A stretch of 64,000 nt of DNA from an uncultured Hungatella sp. (GTDB lineage Bacteria; Bacillota; Clostridia; Lachnospirales; Lachnospiraceae): positions 15,019 through 79,018 of the forward strand of contig CAJUEJ010000017.1 of assembly GCA_910585435.1 (NCBI GenBank), given 5' to 3'. The notes beneath the pieces are model-generated. The model did not search any database. It was not told the DNA's origin and saw only the letters and a list, made by a program, of their open reading frames with translations. The first letter of the stretch is position 1. Each line of letters starts with the position of its first letter. The position numbers and the translations under genes were made by a program. Below are positions 42,746 through 52,203 of this stretch, in pieces.

Positions 42746-44508
42746 ATTTACCAGTATTTTTAAACAAGGTGGATGCTTTTGCTTCAAAAATGTCCCATGA
42801 GGATTTGGCAGGGTTTGTACATGAAATAGCCAGAACTCTGCCGGAGGAAAAGCGGAGCTATTTTCTGGATACATTAAAGAATTTCAGCGGTCAGAAAACC
42901 CAGCGTAAAATAGCGGAAGATGACGGATATAACACCCTGGCAGAAGATATTGAGGCGATAAAGGGGAAACTGGGTGAAATCAACGACGGGAAGCGCTGTC
43001 TGGAGAGCGAGTATAATGAGGAGTGGGACGATTGGTATAATCCTGATGCGGATGAAGTGATTTTTAAGGATTATGAGAATGTTCTTGATGATATTGACGA
43101 GGCGATAGAGTTAATTCACCGCTGCATCGATATGGAGCTTTATAAAGAAGGATGTGAACTGGCGGAGCTTCTGTCAGTACTGGAAGTTTCAGCGGATGGC
43201 GATTACAATGATATGGATGGTTCACCGTTAAGTATACATGAACTGGACAGGTACAGGCTGTTGGACTGTGATTTTAAAGAGACGGTAAAAGAATGTCTGT
43301 ACCTTACCTATATGGGGAATCAGATATCGGACCGGGCGGATGAGATTTTCTGCATGATGGAAAATTTTGAATGCTATGATTTGAGCCTTGAGAATATTCT
43401 CCAGGCAGGAGATTCTGAACTGCCGGAATTTGATGCATTTCTTACAGAGTGGATTGCATACCTGGGACAACAGGGAAGTCATCATGCAGGACAGCTTTTA
43501 CGGGAGGCACAGGTTATGCTGCCAGATGAAAATGTGCAGATTGCCAATGCCAGAAAGTATGCGGTTGTTCATCCATCCCTGTATAAACAGTTCCTTGAAA
43601 TGAAGCTGGATTCCGGTGAGAATGAAAAGCTGCTTCAGATTGGCGTGGAGGCTCTCGGGCAGATTCCCGAATCCTATGTGATTAGAAGCCAGGCAGCCCT
43701 GCTTACTGCGGAATATGCCTGCAAATTGCAGGATAAAGACAGGGCGGAGGCTTGCTGGCTTGAGGCGTTCCGCTCGGATTCAACGGTACTGAATTATCTG
43801 AGGATACGGTTCCGGACCAGAGACTGGACAAAATATAAGGACGCTGTAAAGACAATCTATGAGCAGGTATACAAAGAGACAGAAGAAAAAAGTAAACATA
43901 TGGATAACAGATATCTTGCAGACAGGCAGGCAGAAAACAGCCTTCATAAGAATGAATACTGTCTTATGCTGTTTTTGGAGGGCCAGTTTGAAAAGGTACT
44001 TGAAACAGGAATGAATGAAAAGGGGGTTCTCGGCTGGTCAATGACATTCATGAAACAGGGGCTGGCTTTATTTCTTCTATTGCTTTATGAGGGAGAGGAG
44101 CAGACGGCAGGGATTAAAACCATGATAAATATGGCATCCTGTGCTTGTAAATTTGACAGGGATATGTATTTTAAAGGAACCGGGGAATCTGATGATACGG
44201 ACAGTGGGGAGATATTTTGGGGATTACTCCGGCAGTGGAAGAGCAGTGTGCAGATAGCAGATAATCAGAGGGAAGCCTGGCTTGCGAAAATAGATGAATG
44301 GATAGAAGCCAGAGTAGAAGGAATTATGAGTGGAAATCACAGGAATTATTATGGGGAGTGTGCTTCTTATATCGCAGCATTAGGAGAAGTGCAGGAGTCC
44401 CTGGGGATTCCATATGCAAAGGCTCATATTATGGAAAGATACAGAAGCGAATATTCACGAAGAAGGGCTTTTCATCAGGAGCTGCGGAATTATGGTATGA
44501 GAAAATAA
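42742..44508 (+). CDS. Large helical hypothetical protein, 588 aa
   Basis: Unrecognised in detail. It is soluble and acidic, with a short Trp/Asp-rich block EEWDDWYNPDADEVIF at about 93-108 and long TPR-like helices from about residue 220 onward (QAALLTAEYACKLQDKDRAEACWLEAF). Similar helical regions are found C-terminal to SWIM zinc-finger proteins, but no zinc motif is present here. It is translationally coupled to the DUF4180 gene. Confidence 0.7.
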   Translation: MNLPVFLNKVDAFASKMSHEDLAGFVHEIARTLPEEKRSYFLDTLKNFSGQKTQRKIAEDDGYNTLAEDIEAIKGKLGEINDGKRCLESEYNEEWDDWYNPDADEVIFKDYENVLDDIDEAIELIHRCIDMELYKEGCELAELLSVLEVSADGDYNDMDGSPLSIHELDRYRLLDCDFKETVKECLYLTYMGNQISDRADEIFCMMENFECYDLSLENILQAGDSELPEFDAFLTEWIAYLGQQGSHHAGQLLREAQVMLPDENVQIANARKYAVVHPSLYKQFLEMKLDSGENEKLLQIGVEALGQIPESYVIRSQAALLTAEYACKLQDKDRAEACWLEAFRSDSTVLNYLRIRFRTRDWTKYKDAVKTIYEQVYKETEEKSKHMDNRYLADRQAENSLHKNEYCLMLFLEGQFEKVLETGMNEKGVLGWSMTFMKQGLALFLLLLYEGEEQTAGIKTMINMASCACKFDRDMYFKGTGESDDTDSGEIFWGLLRQWKSSVQIADNQREAWLAKIDEWIEARVEGIMSGNHRNYYGECASYIAALGEVQESLGIPYAKAHIMERYRSEYSRRRAFHQELRNYGMRK

Positions 44509-44561
44509 AAGGAAGGTTAAGGACGTTTGCGACATCCAAAAAGCATTTCACATCCAACAGG

Positions 44562-44590
44562 TTGTTTAAATGATTCATACGGACTATAAT
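44562..44590 (+). promoter_or_regulatory. Promoter of the lipoprotein gene at 44628
   Basis: TTGTTT (44562-44567) and TATAAT (44585-44590) with a 17-base spacer. Confidence 0.6.
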
Positions 44591-44627
44591 GTTTGTTATT
44601 TCTTTAAATAACAAGCAGGAGGTATTT

Positions 44628-45068
44628 ATGAAACTGAAAAAGGCGATGATAGTATTCGGTACTGTCTGTATATTGAATACAATGGTTACAGGATGCGGTT
44701 CCGGTTCTGAATCTGTTACTGAAACAGAAGAAATCCAGGCAGAGGAAACACCGTCAGGGGAATTAAATGATGAGTCATTAAAGGAACCGGACAGGAGCAC
44801 GGAGAGCGACCCTATTGCCGGAATTGTTGAAAAGTATGAAGGCAATAAAATTACAATCAGGACCCCGGAGGATGACATGCTCTATTATTTTTCCACGGAG
44901 AACGCACAGATATTGGAAGGGTTTTCTACGGAGAATGCACACGCAGCAGAAGGAGATTCCCCGATTGCTGTGGGGGATAAAGTAGAGGTCAGTTACCGGG
45001 GGCTGATTGATTTTGATGAAGAGCATCCAAGTGAGGCTGTAAAAATTGTGGTGATTACCGTTGAATAG
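44628..45068 (+). CDS. Small lipoprotein, 146 aa
   Basis: The signal peptide ends in lipobox MVTGC (C23). An acidic linker follows, then a small beta domain (AGIVEKYEGNKITIRTPED ... VGDKVEVSYRGLI), which resembles an OB-type fold common in Firmicute lipoproteins. The domain contains a duplicated STENA segment (FSTENAQILEG, FSTENAHAAEG) that looks like a small internal duplication. Function unknown. Ribosome site caggagg. Confidence 0.75.
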   Translation: MKLKKAMIVFGTVCILNTMVTGCGSGSESVTETEEIQAEETPSGELNDESLKEPDRSTESDPIAGIVEKYEGNKITIRTPEDDMLYYFSTENAQILEGFSTENAHAAEGDSPIAVGDKVEVSYRGLIDFDEEHPSEAVKIVVITVE

Positions 45069-45076
45069 ATTTCAAT

Positions 45077-45176
45077 CATACATAAAACTTAGTATTCCGA
45101 TTTGGAATTTCGAGTTTAAGGATATACGGAGCAACAGAACTTGAGGTCGCAAATTGCGGCTTCAAGTTACTTATAG
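45077..45176. repeat. Family E repeat, copy 1 (100 bp)
   Basis: It matches 47471-47570 at about 89 of 100 positions with no gap. The right half is a hairpin, aacttgagg...cttcaagtt, and differences in the loop are partly compensatory. It lies just after the lipoprotein stop. Confidence 0.8.
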
Positions 45177-45352
45177 TTTTGAGGTTTCAGCCTGGTATTT
45201 CAAGATATTGAAAGGAGAAAAAAGGCTCTTATTGATACATATAGAAATAATGTTTCTCGGAAACGTACCGAACTTTCAAAGACAAAAAATTGTGTCTGCA
45301 ATGAATTCTTTGAAACTATAAATATTACAATAGAAAAGGTAATAGCTCCTTT
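45177..45352. other. AT-rich intergenic stretch
   Basis: No gene with a ribosome site and no clear hairpin is visible here. It separates the family E repeat from the end of the convergent PIN toxin gene. Confidence 0.4.
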
Positions 45353-45757
45353 TTATTCGGAAAAGTATTTCTCACAAAAGTCTTTTGCAGTCACGATTTG
45401 AATATTTTCAAACTGCTCTATTACGAGGAGATCGTTATCTCCGCTGACAATATATAAAGCATGAGAATCTTTTGCACATTCCAGAAATTTGTTATCGTCG
45501 GGGTCGCGGCATATTTCAACATGGGTAACAGGTTCGATAATTTCCATAGCTTTAATTAGCGGGCTTAAAATTGTTCTATTAATATGCCCTTGTTTTCTGT
45601 CAATCATCTCCTGCACGATTTCCTCGTATTCGTTAATAATTTCTGTTGTAGCGCAGGCTGTTATCTTCTGACCAACAGCAGCGCTGAGAATTTCTCTCGG
45701 AAATCCGCCAAAAAATACACCAGAAATCAAAACATTTGTATCTATCACAATTCTCAT
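45353..45757 (-). CDS. PIN-domain toxin (TIGR00305-type)
   Basis: A 134-residue predicted ribonuclease. Acidic residues of the PIN active site are seen in VIDTNVLISGVF (D6), INEYEEIV, and CRDPDDNKFLECA plus VSGDNDLL. The antitoxin gene overlaps its start by 4 bp. Family members cut RNA; the target is not known. Confidence 0.9.
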   Translation of the reverse strand: MRIVIDTNVLISGVFFGGFPREILSAAVGQKITACATTEIINEYEEIVQEMIDRKQGHINRTILSPLIKAMEIIEPVTHVEICRDPDDNKFLECAKDSHALYIVSGDNDLLVIEQFENIQIVTAKDFCEKYFSE

Positions 45758-46020
45758 ACTTGTTTCTTCTTTCTAACTGATTTGATTATATCATTAACAT
45801 CATTTTCATTATACCCAACAGACTTTGCCCATTTTTGCGCTTCATCGAGTGAGGCTTCAAATTCTTCAGCAGAAGGAAGTTTTAAAGTTTTGAGCATGAT
45901 AACATCTCCTGAAGTATATGCCACCAGTTTATCACCAGTATTAATTGACAGGAGTTTTCGGATGCTGACTGGCAATGAAATCTGTCCTTTGGAAGAAACT
46001 GTCAATATTTGTGTGTTCAT
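45754..46020 (-). CDS. SpoVT/AbrB-type antitoxin
   Basis: An 88-residue protein with LTVSSKGQISLPVSIRKLL and TGDKLVAYTSGDVIML, the swapped-hairpin AbrB DNA-binding fold. The C-terminal helices would bind the PIN toxin encoded immediately downstream. Confidence 0.9.
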   Translation of the reverse strand: MNTQILTVSSKGQISLPVSIRKLLSINTGDKLVAYTSGDVIMLKTLKLPSAEEFEASLDEAQKWAKSVGYNENDVNDIIKSVRKKKQV

Positions 46021-46146
46021 TTGCTTACGCCCCTTTTCAGTAAGAATTTCTTACTTATATTATGCCATAATATAAAAATATATGCAAGAAAAATTGAATT
46101 CATCACTTGACAATGTTGTATAGACTTCATGATTATCTGGAAACTC

Positions 46147-46313
46147 CTAGTACTGCCTTGCGGAAATTCCAGTGAATTAAGCACCCGCTGCCTACGCCCT
46201 CTGCACGCCTGCAAAGCTAGACGTAGGCACCACTACGCCGTCGCTTTGCAGACGCACAGATGACGCAGACATCAGGCACTTAATTCACCGTTATTTCCGC
46301 AAGTCAGTACTAG
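46147..46313. mobile_element. MITE-like element family B, full copy B1 (167 bp)
   Basis: The left end ctagtactgccttgcggaaa continues through ttccagtgaattaagcac; the right end is its imperfect complement over about 38 bases. The interior has a long Cys/Ala-like palindrome (tgcctacg...cgtaggca) but no gene. Partial copies lie at 41628-41650 and 56332-56369. A clear target duplication is not seen. Confidence 0.8.
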
Positions 46314-46382
46314 ATGTCTCTAAATGTAACAGTTATGAATGTTTATCTTTCTGTACTTTCGGAACAGTTTGAGAACTTTTTC

Positions 46383-47138
46383 TTAGCGCTCTTTTACTGC
46401 TCTGGTCGCAATAAAGCACGGTACGTTATGTTCATGTAAATTTCCCACACCATTTGTATCCTCATATAAATCCGTCAGTCTGAATCCGGCCTTCAACTGA
46501 CCTCCGATTTGTTCTTCCAACGTATGGGAGAATTGTATGCCGTCATTGTTTTTCATGGAAAGCTCATACAGTTTTTTATCTTTCAATGGATTATATGGAA
46601 GCGCATATGTAACTGTGGTTTCCGTTTCATCAAAAAGATAATTGATGCCTACATCAAAGCCGCCAATCAATACGCCGCCCTTTTTCAAAATACGATAACA
46701 TTCCTTAAAAATCGGTTCAACTTCTTCCACATAACAATTAGAAACCGGATGAAAAATTATGTCAAAAGTTTCATCTTCAAATGGCAATGGTTTTGTCATA
46801 TCGCCTTGAATAATCTTAATAGAATATCCTTCTCTATCAGCTATTTGACGTTCGCTTTCACATTGCTCCTTAGAATAATCCAGCATGGTACATTCTGCGC
46901 CCAATGCCGCAAAAACAGGCATCTGCTGACCGCCGCCCGAAGCCAGGCCAAACACCTTTTTACCCTTCAGATTTCCAAACCATTCATGTGGTACAGGCTT
47001 CGTTGGCGTCAAAACCACATCCCATTTACCTTTTGCTGCTTCAAGGTAAGTTTCATGAGAAATCGGCTGCCCCCAAACCCATCCTTCTTTACACCAGGAA
47101 TCAATAACTTCCGAATTGATTTTTTGATAATCGTTCAT
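46383..47138 (-). CDS. Class I SAM-dependent methyltransferase
   Basis: A 251-residue enzyme. Motif I is KKVFGLASGGGQQMPVFAAL, the acidic residue after strand 2 is in TMLDYSKEQ, and IIQGDMTKPLPFEDETFD and GGVLIGGFDV complete the Rossmann methyltransferase core. The WxQPISHETYLEAAKGKWDV start is common in a small-molecule methyltransferase branch. Substrate unknown; it is a single gene. Confidence 0.88.
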   Translation of the reverse strand: MNDYQKINSEVIDSWCKEGWVWGQPISHETYLEAAKGKWDVVLTPTKPVPHEWFGNLKGKKVFGLASGGGQQMPVFAALGAECTMLDYSKEQCESERQIADREGYSIKIIQGDMTKPLPFEDETFDIIFHPVSNCYVEEVEPIFKECYRILKKGGVLIGGFDVGINYLFDETETTVTYALPYNPLKDKKLYELSMKNNDGIQFSHTLEEQIGGQLKAGFRLTDLYEDTNGVGNLHEHNVPCFIATRAVKER

Positions 47139-47624
47139 AATCTGATCCTTTCTAATTACATAAACTAACCCGCGTTTAATCCCGATTTATATATAACTAT
47201 ACCATAGTTTGTATGATTCCAAAAGAAAAATATTTTTTTAGTTTTACGGTTTTCGCTAAAGAAGGCTATAGAAAATATGGTCTGCTTATCATAAACAACA
47301 GTTGGAATTATAAGGGAGATTTTTCCCTATAACTTAACAATCTAAAACTGTCTATTCAATCTGGCAGCCCGGTTTTGATATTGGAAAATCAAGATGGCGG
47401 AATAAAAATGGCGAGATTATGACTATCTTCATAGAAAAATGTATGGTATACTATAAAAGCAAACGATAAGCATACATAAATCCTGGTATTCCTATTTGGA
47501 ATTTTGAGTTTCAGGATATACGAAGCAACAGAACTTGAGGCCGCAAATTGTGATTTCAAGTTACTTATAGAGGCATCATAAAAGACATCCTGCAAAGGTT
47601 GGAACTGGAAAGGGGAATCGTTTC
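47139..47624. other. Intergenic region carrying a family E repeat
   Basis: The region between the divergent methyltransferase and PNPOx-family genes has no gene I can support. Its only recognisable structure is the 100-bp family E repeat at 47471. Confidence 0.5.
47471..47570. repeat. Family E repeat, copy 2 (100 bp)
   Basis: Same length and about 89% identical to 45077-45176, with the same hairpin around cttgaggccgcaaattgtg. It ends 55 bases before the ATG of the PNPOx-family gene, so it would be in the mRNA leader. Confidence 0.8.
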
Positions 47625-48041
47625 ATGAAAAGATTTAGTCAGGAAGCGGAACAGATTATGATTGAGCGTTTTGGAAAGGACACATTGATAGCATTGGCAA
47701 CAACGGAAAATAAAGTGCCTTCTGTAAGGTACGTAAATGCCTATTATGAAAACGGTGCGTTTTATATCATTACCTACGCACTCTCAAATAAAATGAAGCA
47801 TATAGAGGCCAATCCTGTAGTTGCAATCGCTGGTGAATGGTTTACAGCCCATGGAAAAGGTATAAACCTGGGATATTTTAGAAAAAAAGAGAATCGAATC
47901 ATTGCTGAAAAGCTGAAAAAGGTCTTTGCAGAATGGATTGATAACGGACATAATAATTTTGATGACGAAAATACCATCATTCTATGCGTGGAATTAACCG
48001 ATGGCTTGTTACTCTCCCATGGCACAAGATATGAGTTTTAG
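47625..48041 (+). CDS. Pyridoxamine 5'-phosphate oxidase-family protein
   Basis: A 138-residue split-barrel protein: TLIALATTENKVPSVRYVNAYYENG, FYIITYALSNKMKHIEANP and VAIAGEWFTAHGKGINLG match the small flavin-binding branch seen in clostridia. It is not closely similar to the PNPOx-family protein at 41011. Ribosome site aaagggg. A terminator follows. Confidence 0.85.
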   Translation: MKRFSQEAEQIMIERFGKDTLIALATTENKVPSVRYVNAYYENGAFYIITYALSNKMKHIEANPVVAIAGEWFTAHGKGINLGYFRKKENRIIAEKLKKVFAEWIDNGHNNFDDENTIILCVELTDGLLLSHGTRYEF

Positions 48042-48083
48042 CTGTTTCGATGGATTCGATCGAGTATTACCAGTGATTTTTGC

Positions 48084-48131
48084 GCCAGTAGTACCATTAT
48101 GCCTTTTGGCTGGCAGTGTACTGGCTTTTTT
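48084..48131 (+). terminator. Terminator after the PNPOx-family gene
   Basis: gccagta and tactggc enclose an inner tgcc/ggca pairing and are followed by six T residues. Confidence 0.65.
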
Positions 48132-48223
48132 ATGTTAAGGGATCCATTTCCCTTTAAGCGTGGACTTATGTGACAACATGATGCATGATAAGCAGCATGA
48201 AAAGGAGAACGGAGCAGATATGA

Positions 48224-48339
48224 AAGTAAACCTTCATGCGCCCGGTTGCGGACGCACCACCACACATGAAAGTCTGGCGGGCGCACTTGAAATACCTGAA
48301 TTGATGCCGCCTAACCGGCGGCGAACTTTTAAGGTAAAG
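48224..48339. repeat. Family D repeat, copy 2
   Basis: It shares with copy 1 (28544-28638) the blocks aagtaaacc, catgcgcccgg, gcggacgcaccaccacaca, gaaagtctggcgg and the gccgcc/ggcggc hairpin, plus an extra gcgcacttgaaatacctgaa segment. It lies between a good ribosome site (aaaggag near 48201) and the signal peptide of the next gene. Confidence 0.75.
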
Positions 48340-49131
48340 ATGATGCGCCATGCTGTTTCTTTATGCTGTGCAGCGGCATTTATCTTATTGCTGACAGGCT
48401 GCAATCCAGCAAGCGGTGCAGCAGAGTATGAAGTTATCTACCCATCCGGCTATAGCAGGGATAGTTTTATTTATGATGAAAAATCTCCCATTGAGGGAAG
48501 TTCCTGCTGTCTTCAGTGGGAAGAAGCGGATGATTATAAGAAAACTTATGACTACGATATACATATCCTGGATGAAAATGGTTCGGAATTGTATACTTAT
48601 CCCGATGTGGGGAGCAAAGCGATGCGTGGGAGTGTGCAGGAGGATGGTAAAATCTGGATTTGCGCGGAGCATTGGACGGCTCCTCACCACAATGGCTATG
48701 TGGAAGGCTGGCTGAAAGAAAGCGATCTGCTCCTGATTGATTTGAGTGATGGCGAAATCCTGTTTCAGGAGAAGGCAGGAGAAAATGAATTTTACATCAC
48801 CACAAATGGAACACGATGCTATTTCTATGTTCCCGGAAAAGAAGAAAGGGAGAAGCTGTTTGGATTGATAAAGATACCTGCGGAAAATGCGGTAATTTAT
48901 TACCGGGATACTTCGGACTGGGCGCAGAAACATGTGGTTTATACATTTGATTATGTTGCGGAGCCTGATATTGATACAAGCAAAGGAGTTTCGACACGTA
49001 TCAGATTTTATTTATCTGAAAACCAGGTTAAAGTGGCATGGACATCTTATGAATCGGTGGGGAATGGGGATTGGGAGTACCTGGAGAAAAAGGTTTATGA
49101 AATTTCGCTTGCGGAAGATGCTTTTCCGTGA
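48340..49131 (+). CDS. Lipoprotein, 263 aa, with a repeat inserted at its 5' end
   Basis: The signal peptide starts MMRHAVSLCCAAAFILLLTGC with lipobox LLTGC. I place the start at 48340 because the signal begins there. A frame open from 48220 would add 40 residues encoded by the family D repeat, and that upstream ATG has the better ribosome site, so repeat insertion may have separated the gene from its signals. The mature part is beta-rich (YDIHILDENGSELYTYPDVG; GRWYC-like aromatic blocks) without a recognised family. Confidence 0.65.
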   Translation: MMRHAVSLCCAAAFILLLTGCNPASGAAEYEVIYPSGYSRDSFIYDEKSPIEGSSCCLQWEEADDYKKTYDYDIHILDENGSELYTYPDVGSKAMRGSVQEDGKIWICAEHWTAPHHNGYVEGWLKESDLLLIDLSDGEILFQEKAGENEFYITTNGTRCYFYVPGKEEREKLFGLIKIPAENAVIYYRDTSDWAQKHVVYTFDYVAEPDIDTSKGVSTRIRFYLSENQVKVAWTSYESVGNGDWEYLEKKVYEISLAEDAFP

Positions 49132-49160
49132 GTCAAAATTATTTTGAAGGAGTGAAAACT

Positions 49161-49712
49161 ATGAATATCCTGAATTTAGCTGACCTGCTCTTATCTCCTG
49201 ATGAAAAGGGGGAGCTGCAAACTTCAATGGAGCTGTTAGAGCAGTCAAAGTATTCTGCGTTTTATGAAAGCAATCAGAACATGATCCAAAGTATTTTATT
49301 TCTTGAAACGCTTGAAGAGTTTCTGGACTTTTCAAAGGAGAATAGCCTTGAGAAAGAATGTTTTTGCGCTGCTTTTCTCTGCGCTCACGGTTATGGTATC
49401 CAGATCGGGGGATATGAAGAGGATCTGACATCTGTCTTAACAGATTTCTTTCATGTGCAGGGAATGGAATATCCGGAAATTTCAGAGATTATCTGCAGAG
49501 AAAAAATATATACCGATTGCAGTGATCATGACAATTTCAAAAAGTCCATGACTGCAATAAACCAGGTTTTAGATACCCATGGGGTGAAATTGATTGTGTT
49601 GGAAGATTTTGTTTATTGTGATTGTGAGTACACGGTGCTGCGTATGGATAAAGCGCTTGCTGATAAAGTGCTTTCCTCATGGCACAGTGAAAATTTTGAG
49701 ATTTACATGTGA
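49161..49712 (+). CDS. Hypothetical protein, 183 aa
   Basis: Unrecognised with certainty; it resembles small acidic proteins of DUF6630 type, but I would not assign that. It is cytoplasmic with N-terminal helices (NILNLADLLLSPDEKGELQ) and ends FVYCDCEYTVLRMDKALADKV. ATG 49161 has a gaagga site. It lies 30 bp after the lipoprotein gene. Confidence 0.65.
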   Translation: MNILNLADLLLSPDEKGELQTSMELLEQSKYSAFYESNQNMIQSILFLETLEEFLDFSKENSLEKECFCAAFLCAHGYGIQIGGYEEDLTSVLTDFFHVQGMEYPEISEIICREKIYTDCSDHDNFKKSMTAINQVLDTHGVKLIVLEDFVYCDCEYTVLRMDKALADKVLSSWHSENFEIYM

Positions 49713-49834
49713 AAAAGTAATTGCGCCCATACGATATCAGAAAGGAAGGTTGAGAAAAGAAGACGGAACAGAAATGATGAAGACAGGAGGCCCGTCAGGA
49801 GCGGGCAGAGATTTTGCAAAGGTAAGGGATATTT

Positions 49835-50818
49835 ATGGAACTTGAACAGTTAAAATCTAAAATAGAAGAGCAGCAGGCAGTCTATGACGCCCTAAAAGAA
49901 GGGGATAACACCATGGTCTGTTATAAGGAATTTCAAAACGGGGAGTGGGGCACGGATGATGAGAACTACACGAACCGTTTACGGCTGGCATACTACCTTC
50001 TGTACTGCCATATTGAAGATGAAGAGGCGGCTGCCAGCCTCTTTGAGGAAGAACTGAAAGACAGGGAACGGAATTCTTTTCAGGGAATCGGAAGTACGTT
50101 GCGGGTGTTGACCCATCTTATCAGAAAATACAATGTGGATGGCAAATATACGGCTTTGCTGGAACGGGCAAAGAATGCCAACTTTGATTGTGCCTGCGGT
50201 TATGATCCGGATGAAGAAGTGGAGGATGACCTTGGGCGAAACAGCCTTTTGGATGGCATCTATCTGTGCCAGGAAATGGAATACAAAGATGTGATGGGAG
50301 TTATGGTGGATGAGTGGAAGAAAAATACAGTGGAGTGGTCAGGCTCTGACCGCAAAACACTGATTGACTTCAATACATTTCTGGGAAGGGACATGGAAAA
50401 TGAAGGGCTCTACCGGGAACAGCTTGAAGAGATTTTATCAGAAGAAAACAGCAGTGCGAGAGATATTATTTCCGGGTACAAAAACCTGATCATGTATTAT
50501 CTGCATATGGGTGATTATGGGAATGGGCTGTGTTTTTGCAAAAAGGTAATAGAAACTACGGATTATCAGCAGATCAGGACCTTGCGGCTGTTTAAGGATA
50601 TTCTGGAAGTCTGCTTTGAACTTACAGTCAGGGATGCCAGGGCAGGCGCCGGCTTGTGGAGCTGGGCAAAGGCAGAATTTCAGAAAGTGCCGCAGTCAAG
50701 CCGATACGGGAATTTATATACAAAGGGGATTGCGGCGGCCAATGCCATGAATGATCCTTATGGAAAACAGTTAGAGCAGGAATATGAAAAATTCCTTGAG
50801 AGTGTCAGGAACGGCTGA
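49835..50818 (+). CDS. TPR-like helical hypothetical protein, 327 aa
   Basis: A soluble, all-helical protein whose helices pair in a TPR-like way (NRLRLAYYLLYCHIEDEEAA; NLIMYYLHMGDYGNGLCFCK). There is a Cys/Asp-rich segment FDCACGYDPDEEVEDD near residue 125. No catalytic motif is seen. It lies 43 bp before the LRR-SUKH gene on the same strand and may be part of that unit. Confidence 0.65.
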   Translation: MELEQLKSKIEEQQAVYDALKEGDNTMVCYKEFQNGEWGTDDENYTNRLRLAYYLLYCHIEDEEAAASLFEEELKDRERNSFQGIGSTLRVLTHLIRKYNVDGKYTALLERAKNANFDCACGYDPDEEVEDDLGRNSLLDGIYLCQEMEYKDVMGVMVDEWKKNTVEWSGSDRKTLIDFNTFLGRDMENEGLYREQLEEILSEENSSARDIISGYKNLIMYYLHMGDYGNGLCFCKKVIETTDYQQIRTLRLFKDILEVCFELTVRDARAGAGLWSWAKAEFQKVPQSSRYGNLYTKGIAAANAMNDPYGKQLEQEYEKFLESVRNG

Positions 50819-51328
50819 CAACAGATCAGAGACGGAGTGTTTTTGGGAGGGATTTTCAGGATGATGAAGCAGTATGGGATTGATCCAAGGCTTGTGATCT
50901 GGATACAAAAGAATACGGGACATGATCTGCAGACGTTCAGCGATCTGGCAAAGATCAAATGTCTGGACAGCAGAAAACGAAACTTTTCCGCCGTAAAGAA
51001 GATAGAAGATGTGCGTCTCCCTTCCTGGCTGGTAGTAAAGGAGGATGATTTTTCTTTGATTGGGGAGATGACGAAGCTGAAGCAGCTGTCACTCCATGAT
51101 GCTGCCATTGATGACTACTCTTTTTTGGCCAGGTGCAGATGTTTAAATATACTGGATCTGCAAAATACAAGCTTTTCAGATTGCCGGCTGCTGGCAGGCC
51201 TTCCGGCCTTGAAGAAGGTCCTCCTGCCTGCCCGCAGCCAGTTAGTGCATAAAGAGGTGCTGGAACAGTTATCCTGTCGGATTGAGGTAAAAGAGGAAAA
51301 AGCAGAAGAACCAGGGAAGTGCTGTATG

Positions 51329-51400
51329 GAGAATCAGCATTCTGTAGAGAACCAGCATTCTGTAGAGAACCAGCATTCTGCAGAGAACCAGCATTCTTCA
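51329..51400 (+). repeat. 18-bp coding minisatellite (ENQHSV)
   Basis: Four copies of gagaaccagcattctgta encode ENQHSV/A/S. The middle copies are nearly identical, so the array is recent. It links the LRR and the following domain. Confidence 0.85.
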
Positions 51401-52203
51401 GGGCATCAGGCATTTTGTAAACCACTGCAGCTGGGAGATACCGCACACCTGAGTATTGACGGCATGGGGATAGTCCTGTTTTCAGCAGAGGTTATGAAAT
51501 CCGTTATTCCAGGAAGCGATTTTCTGACAGAGGAATTTACGAATCCGAAGCAGGTTGGCGCACACATCCGGAAAGGAGATATCACGGCTTTCTGTACAGG
51601 TACAGGAGGCGATTTCGTACTCTGGTTCCGCTCTGGCTGTCCGGACTCCAATGCAGAAAAGGAATTCCCGATTATGATTCGGCTGGCACTGGAAGTAAGG
51701 GGCGGTTCTCTGCAGTTTTGTGATCTGTTCTGGTTAAGCAGCTGGAATGCGGATTTTCCCCAGGAACAAAAATTGTCTCTGCCGGATGGATACTATCATA
51801 TAACGGTATGTACCAGGAGGCCGGAATCCGGATATTGGGGAGACGACCAGATGATCTGCCTCTATTTTAATAAACGGGAAGAAATGCCGGAACTCATATG
51901 GCCTGGAGTTCCTTATTTGTTTACGGAAGCGTCCGAATCAGAATCGGATGAAACCGGAACCCAGGGGCAGAACAGAAGGGATTATATGGAAATGCTCTGT
52001 CAGCTGTATGCGGTAGAAGAACCGCAGGGCTATACAGAGGAAGAAATCGCCGTTGTGAAAAAATATTTTGATGCTCTTCCTCTGGTGCTGGAAGAGTTTT
52101 GGAAAAGGGCGGCATGCACAGAGGCGATCCATAAGGTACAGGATAAGTGGATGAAACCGGAAGATTTCGATAAATGGGACTGGTTAAGGGACAGCGATTA
52201 CCT

